Shown here piece by piece: positions 59,721-64,000 of a stretch of DNA of 64,000 nucleotides. The notes under the pieces are model-generated. The model ran no database searches and was not told where the DNA came from. It was given only the letters and a program-made list of their open reading frames with translations. Made by a program: the position numbers and the translations under genes. Within the stretch, counting starts at the first letter, position 1. The number at the start of each line of letters is the position of its first letter. The DNA is from Winogradskyella sp. (lineage in GTDB: Bacteria; Bacteroidota; Bacteroidia; Flavobacteriales; Flavobacteriaceae). The stretch is taken from assembly GCA_002722255.1 (NCBI GenBank), contig PBLD01000010.1, positions 138,304-202,303 of the forward strand, in the 5' to 3' direction.

Positions 59721-60533
59721 TTAATCATTATTAGAACTATTAAGATTTTTTCGGTATGCTTTAAGTTTTTGCTGTAAAAATTCTAGTAGTTTAATATCAT
59801 TGTCTTCTTTGCATAAGCTGAGGAAGTTTTCATCTTCTTGAGAGAACAAAAAATACTCGTTTCTTAGGTTTTTGGTGAGTGTGTCGTTTTCAAATAGAAT
59901 TGATTCGTAATCAATTCTGAGTCTATTAATACATTTGTCTCTGTCATCTAACTCAACAACATCTTTTAGCTTTTTGGTTCTGCCACTTATTTTATTGAGT
60001 ATTTTATGTAAATTAAGAACAACACCTCCTCCAAAAGGTCCGCCCATTATAGAGCCTGTTGGTCCACCATCTGCATCGTGTAGTTTTTTTTCGTTTTGAG
60101 TAAGTGGTAGTTTGGTGTTGCCTGGTATGCCAAGGTCATAGAAGTTGATTTCGGTTTTGGCATCTGAGTTTTCTAAATCAGATTGTAAACTTCCGGTAAG
60201 TATTTTGCCTACAATAACTTTATCGAGTTCGCTAACTTTTTCATCTAATTTAATTTCAATAGAATTAGAATCTTCGTGTTCTTTTGAAACAATAATTTCT
60301 TTGTTATTGTAAATTAGACTGGAAATGAACAATGTATCAGTGGCTTTAGCTTCAATACTAAATAAGCCTTTATCATCAGATACAGTATATTTTGATGCTG
60401 TTTTATTTAGGATGTGAATACCTTCTACATCATCGTTGGCAATTAATTTGCCTTTGATTTCTTGCCTTTGGGCTTGCAACAAAAATGATAAAAGAAGTGT
60501 TACAAGACTAAATAAGAGTTTAGTCTTTTTCAC
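59721..60533 (-). CDS. Carboxypeptidase-like regulatory domain protein 1
   Basis: Exported protein of 270 residues. After a signal peptide (LLFSLVTLLLSFLLQAQ) comes a CarboxypepD_reg-like beta-sandwich (IKGKLIANDDVEGIHILN, YTVSDDKGLFSIEAKATDTLFISSL). The second half has a Gly/Pro-rich stretch (GGPTGSIMGGPFGGG) and a helical C-terminus. The upstream gene encodes a paralogue and overlaps it by 14 bp, so they are coupled. These domains in Bacteroidota are common at the N-terminus of TonB receptors, but here no barrel follows. Confidence 0.82.
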   Translation of the reverse strand: MKKTKLLFSLVTLLLSFLLQAQRQEIKGKLIANDDVEGIHILNKTASKYTVSDDKGLFSIEAKATDTLFISSLIYNNKEIIVSKEHEDSNSIEIKLDEKVSELDKVIVGKILTGSLQSDLENSDAKTEINFYDLGIPGNTKLPLTQNEKKLHDADGGPTGSIMGGPFGGGVVLNLHKILNKISGRTKKLKDVVELDDRDKCINRLRIDYESILFENDTLTKNLRNEYFLFSQEDENFLSLCKEDNDIKLLEFLQQKLKAYRKNLNSSNND

Positions 60534-61335
60534 TTTTATTTTTAAGGAAAGCTTTGCTTAGTTGTGTAATTCGCTCTAAAAACTGCATTTCTCTGTCTTC
60601 AGCAAGAAGGTCTTCATCAATACCTTTATCTTCAATGTAGTCTATAAAGGCGTCTACTTGTTCTAATGGAATATTAAAATTAGTGTGAATATAGTTAACA
60701 CTATATTTATCTAACGCCTCTTTAAAAGGGGTTTTGTTAATTGCTTTTTCGGCATTTGTTTTGTCTTCCTTTTCAATATCTACGACCTGACTTACAATAA
60801 ATCCTGCTAGATTTACAATGTTGAGCATATTACCTACTCTTGGATTGTTTTCATTAAATGCTAAATTTTCTGCTTTAGTCTTATAATCTGCAGAGAACTC
60901 AAAATCCTCGATATGGTCTAAACCGAGATACACATAGTCTAAACTTACATTATAAGTTCTTACGTTTTCTAAGTCTGTATTAAGGTTTCCTGTTAAACCA
61001 AAGGGTAGAATGACGACTTCATCTAGTTTATTGACTTCTTCAACAAGTATAACTGTTAATTTTTTTGATTTAATAATGTCTTCAGTTATAGTGACTTTAA
61101 AATCTTTAAATTGAATAGCACTAAATTCAAGAATATCATTTACTGCTACCATTGCTGTAAATTCTCCATTCTCATCTGTAATAGTGCCTTTATTGGTTGT
61201 TGTATTAAATACAGTTACTCCTTCTTTATCTTCAGACGGTACCGATATTTTTCCATTTACTGAGACTCTCTCGATATCCTGACTGTAAATTGAAATGGTT
61301 AAAAAGCAGCTTATTATAAATAGTATGTGTTTCAT
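60520..61335 (-). CDS. Carboxypeptidase-like regulatory domain protein 2
   Basis: Exported protein of 271 residues, paralogue of the next gene. Signal peptide (ILFIISCFLTISIYSQ), then a CarboxypepD_reg-like domain (VNGKISVPSEDKEGVTVFNTTTNK, GTITDENGEFTAMVAVNDILEFSAIQF, LDEVVILPFGLTGNLNTDL). The C-terminal half is helical and charged. It is the first gene of the operon leading to the M1 peptidase. The role is unknown; a partner or assembly function with the peptidase is possible. Confidence 0.82.
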   Translation of the reverse strand: MKHILFIISCFLTISIYSQDIERVSVNGKISVPSEDKEGVTVFNTTTNKGTITDENGEFTAMVAVNDILEFSAIQFKDFKVTITEDIIKSKKLTVILVEEVNKLDEVVILPFGLTGNLNTDLENVRTYNVSLDYVYLGLDHIEDFEFSADYKTKAENLAFNENNPRVGNMLNIVNLAGFIVSQVVDIEKEDKTNAEKAINKTPFKEALDKYSVNYIHTNFNIPLEQVDAFIDYIEDKGIDEDLLAEDREMQFLERITQLSKAFLKNKSEKD

Positions 61336-61450
61336 GTTGGTATTATTGTCATATAAAGTTCGTGCTTATTCATCAATTTTCATAAAAAAAGCTTAATAAA
61401 TCTTTGTTAAAGTGCGAAGAAACTCTTTTAGTTAATAAAACTTTAAATTA

Positions 61451-61458
61451 TAAATTTG
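61451..61458 (+). promoter_or_regulatory. Putative pepE promoter -7 box
   Basis: TAAATTTG matches TAnnTTTG but lies only 5 bases upstream of the ATG, so the transcript would be nearly leaderless. No -33 TTG at normal spacing. Confidence 0.35.
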
Positions 61459-61462
61459 CAGT

Positions 61463-62170
61463 ATGAAATCAATTATTATAGCTAGTACATCAACCGTTCA
61501 CGGAAGTGGTTCTTTAGAGTATCTTTTAGATGAATTAAAAGTTCATTTTAAATCTGCAGACGAAATTTTATTCATACCATATGCCAGACCAGGTGGTATA
61601 TCGCATGATGAGTATACAGCTAAAGTGGCTGAGCCTTTTAAAAAAATAGGTAAGACTGTGAGAGGGATTCATGCTTTTGATGACCCTAAAAAAGCTATTT
61701 TAGAAGCTAAAGGTATTTTTACAGGAGGTGGAAATACATTTGTTTTAGTAAATCAGTTGTATAAAAAAGATGTGTTATCTTCAATAAAAGAGGCTGTAAA
61801 TAATGGAACGCCATATTTAGGAACAAGTGCTGGAAGTAATATTTGTGGCCTAACAATGAATACCACTAACGATATGCCTATTGTGTATCCACCAAGTTTT
61901 AAAACTTTAGGTTTGGTGCCGTTTAATATAAACCCACATTATTTAGATCCGAATCCAAATAGTACGCATATGGGTGAAACCCGAGAAACCAGAATTAAAG
62001 AGTTTCATGCGTTTAATACGCAACCTGTTATTGGTTTAAGAGAAGGGAGTTGGATAGAAGTGAATGGAGAAAACGTAACTTTAAAAGGTAATTTAGAAGC
62101 CAGAATTTTTGAGTACGGCAAGGCGCCTTACGAAATACCAACCAACTCTGATTTAAAATTTTTAATGTAG
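61463..62170 (+). CDS. pepE: Dipeptidase E
   Basis: PepE of 235 residues, a cytoplasmic S51 peptidase that hydrolyses Asp-X dipeptides. The nucleophile serine is in YLGTSAGSNICGLTMNTTNDMP, and the other family blocks GIFTGGGNTFVLVNQLY and FNINPHYLDPN (with the His) are present, along with the glutamate in GLREGSWIEV. Divergent from the M1 operon. Convergent with the GNAT gene, 1 bp apart. Confidence 0.93.
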   Translation: MKSIIIASTSTVHGSGSLEYLLDELKVHFKSADEILFIPYARPGGISHDEYTAKVAEPFKKIGKTVRGIHAFDDPKKAILEAKGIFTGGGNTFVLVNQLYKKDVLSSIKEAVNNGTPYLGTSAGSNICGLTMNTTNDMPIVYPPSFKTLGLVPFNINPHYLDPNPNSTHMGETRETRIKEFHAFNTQPVIGLREGSWIEVNGENVTLKGNLEARIFEYGKAPYEIPTNSDLKFLM

Positions 62171-62171
62171 G

Positions 62172-62597
62172 TTATATTTTTTTTAGAAAGTGGTAGCCCA
62201 AAATTTTGAAGCCTTCATTATAGTAGAATTTATGAGAAGGGTGATTTTGAACATAGGTGTTTAGCTCTAGAGATTCATAGCCTTTTGCTTTGCAATACTC
62301 TTGAATCCAATTCATAAATGATTTGCCCAATCCTTTATTTCTGTGTTGAGGTTTTATGTAAACATGGTCTATTTCTACAGATTTGCCCGAATAATGCCTT
62401 GTACAATACCATAAACCAGTAATACCTACTATTTCATTCTTCAGAGTTATGATAGCACATTCATAATTTTGATTTTTTATTTCGTTAAATCGAGACGATA
62501 AAACGGATGCTTCTATTTTACCTTCGTTTAGTTCAAAAACTAATGGTACTATAGACTCTAGCTGAGAGTTAGGTAGAATTTTAAAATCGTAGTTCAT
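62172..62597 (-). CDS. GNAT family N-acetyltransferase
   Basis: Acetyltransferase of 141 residues from the ATG at 62597; an in-frame extension to 62651 looks non-coding. It has the acetyl-CoA-binding motif HVYIKPQHRNKGLGKSFMNWIQEY (Q/RxxGxG/A form) and the later strand SLELNTYVQNHPSHKFYYNEGFKILGYHF. The substrate is unknown. Confidence 0.88.
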   Translation of the reverse strand: MNYDFKILPNSQLESIVPLVFELNEGKIEASVLSSRFNEIKNQNYECAIITLKNEIVGITGLWYCTRHYSGKSVEIDHVYIKPQHRNKGLGKSFMNWIQEYCKAKGYESLELNTYVQNHPSHKFYYNEGFKILGYHFLKKI

Positions 62598-62713
62598 TTT
62601 AATAGTTAAAGGCTGTAAAATTAATGTTTTTAGAAATTTGAAACTACACAAGATGACTTTTCAATAAATTATGTGTCAAACTTTTGTAAATTTATCATAC
62701 TAAGACAATCAAT

Positions 62714-63481
62714 ATGAGAAGAGGTAATTTTAAAGTTAGAATTTTTATATTCATAGCAATAGCAGCATTTGCCTACCTAAGAAAGTGTAGTCAAGAAGAA
62801 ATTAATCCATACACAGGAAAAAAACAAGCTATTTCATTGTCTCCACAAGAAGAGATTGCTATTGGTTTACAAAGTGCGCCTGGTATGGCCCAGCAGCATG
62901 GTGGGTTGCATCCAAATAACCAATATCAAGCGCTGGTTGATAATGTTGGTAACAAACTTGTAAATAATAGTGTTGCAAAAGATACACCATATCAGTACGA
63001 GTTTCATTTACTGGCAGATGAAAATACAATAAACGCATTTGCGTTACCAGGTGGTCAAATTTTTATTACCTATGCTTTATTTTCAAAATTAGAAAACCAA
63101 GATCAGCTGGCAGGAGTTTTAGGTCATGAAATAGGTCATGTATTAGGAAAACATTCAAACGAAAGAATTACAAATTCTAAATATTGGCAGACTTTAATTA
63201 TGGGCAGTTCTGTTATTGATGCTGGTGGTATTGCGCAACAATATGGGCAAGGCCAACTCTTAAAAAATGGAAGAGGAGATGAGTTAGAGAGTGATGAGTT
63301 AGGAGTGAAATTTATGATGGATTCAGGCTACAATCCTGAAGAGATGATAGGAGTAATGGAAATACTTAAAGCTGCGGCTGGTCCTAATCGTGTTCCAGAA
63401 TTTCAAAGTACACATCCCGATCCAGAAAATCGAATTGAAAAAATTAGAGAAGCTATAAGAAAATATAAAAAAGCGTCTTAA
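62714..63481 (+). CDS. M48 family metallopeptidase
   Basis: Zinc peptidase of 255 residues with an N-terminal hydrophobic anchor (KVRIFIFIAIAAFAYL), so envelope-bound. The zinc site is VLGHEIGHVLGKHSNER with the third ligand Glu in DELESDELGVKFMMDSGY. The C-terminal HPDPENRIEKIREAI is typical of Oma1/BepA-like members. It may act in envelope protein quality control by analogy. It is followed by a strong hairpin. Confidence 0.92.
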   Translation: MRRGNFKVRIFIFIAIAAFAYLRKCSQEEINPYTGKKQAISLSPQEEIAIGLQSAPGMAQQHGGLHPNNQYQALVDNVGNKLVNNSVAKDTPYQYEFHLLADENTINAFALPGGQIFITYALFSKLENQDQLAGVLGHEIGHVLGKHSNERITNSKYWQTLIMGSSVIDAGGIAQQYGQGQLLKNGRGDELESDELGVKFMMDSGYNPEEMIGVMEILKAAAGPNRVPEFQSTHPDPENRIEKIREAIRKYKKAS

Positions 63482-63498
63482 CATGTAAGACGCTTTTT
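63467..63498. terminator. Bidirectional intrinsic terminator
   Basis: AAAAAAGCGTCTTA (63467-63480) pairs with TAAGACGCTTTTT (63486-63498). The left arm is the end of the M48 peptidase coding sequence. Confidence 0.88.
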
Positions 63499-63524
63499 CA
63501 ATTAACTAACTCAAATAATTGTCT

Positions 63525-63920
63525 TTAATTAGACACTTTCTTTTTAAAGCGTTTCAAAAACTGTGCCGCTTCCTTAGCTTTAGATTGTTCTGCATGGTTT
63601 AATGCAGTGTAACCTAAGTCGCAAGATTTGTGCACATCAGCTCCAGCTTTTAATAATATTTTAATTAATTCTACACGATTATATTTTGCTGCGTAGTGAA
63701 TAGGGCTCATACCATTAGATTTGGCATTAACATCAGCACCTTGTTCTATTAAGGATTTTGCAAGCTCCACGTCTCCTGTGGCTACTGCTTTGCAAAGTGG
63801 ACTTACTTCAAAAGTTTTTACAGTTACTTCACTTGTTGAAGTTAAAAGATCGTTTGATGCATTTAAATTTGTGATTGAAAAGCCCAATGCTAAGGCTAAA
63901 ACTACTGCTGTTTTTTTCAT
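63525..63920 (-). CDS. Exported ankyrin repeat protein
   Basis: Protein of 131 residues with a signal peptide (KKTAVVLALALGFSITNLNASN). Two to three ankyrin repeats follow: GDVELAKSLIEQGADVNAKS, NGMSPIHYAAKYNRVELIKILLKAGADVH and GYTALNHAEQSKAKEAAQFL. It probably binds another envelope protein. Nothing further is seen in the last 80 bases of the window. Confidence 0.88.
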   Translation of the reverse strand: MKKTAVVLALALGFSITNLNASNDLLTSTSEVTVKTFEVSPLCKAVATGDVELAKSLIEQGADVNAKSNGMSPIHYAAKYNRVELIKILLKAGADVHKSCDLGYTALNHAEQSKAKEAAQFLKRFKKKVSN

Positions 63921-64000
63921 GATGAAAGATTTAAAAATTAATTGATTTGTTTTTTGATTATACTAAAGAGACGACATTAATTCTATAATGTTACACTTTG

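Noticed and set aside
1-64000. CRISPR array, tRNA or rRNA genes, prophage, DDE or tyrosine transposase
   Set aside because: No regular direct repeats with spacers, no cloverleaf that I could see, and no such proteins among the coding regions.

Overview
The window looks like a chromosomal segment of a low-GC marine-type Flavobacteriaceae bacterium (phylum Bacteroidota). The evidence is: type IX secretion parts (PorT, the SprA plug protein, a cargo protein with a C-terminal sorting domain), TamL-like outer-membrane assembly lipoprotein, a full Na+-translocating NADH:quinone reductase operon, menaquinone-type UbiE, many SPII lipoproteins with weak ribosome-binding sites, and promoters of the flavobacterial TAnnTTTG type. 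No rRNA, tRNA, CRISPR array, prophage or classical transposase was found.

Layout. 1-3.6 kb: start of rpsO (cut by the left edge), two paralogous PAS histidine kinases and a lipoprotein. 3.6-10.7 kb: accD, fbaA, tamL-like, an rRNA methyltransferase, porT and ubiE. 10.9-14.9 kb: TrkA/TrkH potassium uptake and three small membrane proteins. 14.9-25.2 kb: aminotransferase, desaturase, rsmG, a secreted hydrolase, pruA, a possible papain-like protein, apaG, and a divergent pair of PLP decarboxylase and cysteine dioxygenase that may make hypotaurine. 25.2-35.3 kb: T9SS plug, nqrABCDEF, lipA and gap. 35.3-45.2 kb: a TPR hybrid kinase, lpxK, a Nif3-like protein, a coiled-coil CdsZ-like protein, msrA, a methyltransferase, a lipoprotein, a candidate small RNA and a membrane histidine kinase. 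45.3-53.8 kb: a kynurenine degradation cluster (kynU, kmo, RidA-type deaminase, semialdehyde dehydrogenase, SDR, 3-hydroxyanthranilate dioxygenase, ACMS decarboxylase). 53.8-64 kb: O-methyltransferase, subtilase, tatA, an M1 peptidase operon, pepE, GNAT, M48 peptidase and an ankyrin protein.

The most unusual content is a set of short palindromic repeats concentrated in and around the kynurenine cluster. Two small solitary GIY-YIG nuclease genes sit inside this cluster, and each is bracketed by inverted copies of a different palindrome. One cassette has a perfect 24-bp inverted pair and its arms have been read into the proteins on both sides (the RidA C-terminus and the dehydrogenase N-terminus). 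The other has arms whose stem bases co-vary between copies. Solo copies of the same and other palindromes lie at 18.0, 39.65, 42.06, 42.95, 48.4-48.6 and 52.0 kb. This is the pattern expected of a nuclease-associated palindrome-mobilising system, similar in logic to REP/RAYT but with a GIY-YIG enzyme; this remains an inference.

A second theme is loss of structural four-cysteine metal sites in three unrelated proteins (AccD, the CdsZ-like protein and 3-hydroxyanthranilate dioxygenase). Functional calls rest on motif recognition by eye; no database search was run.
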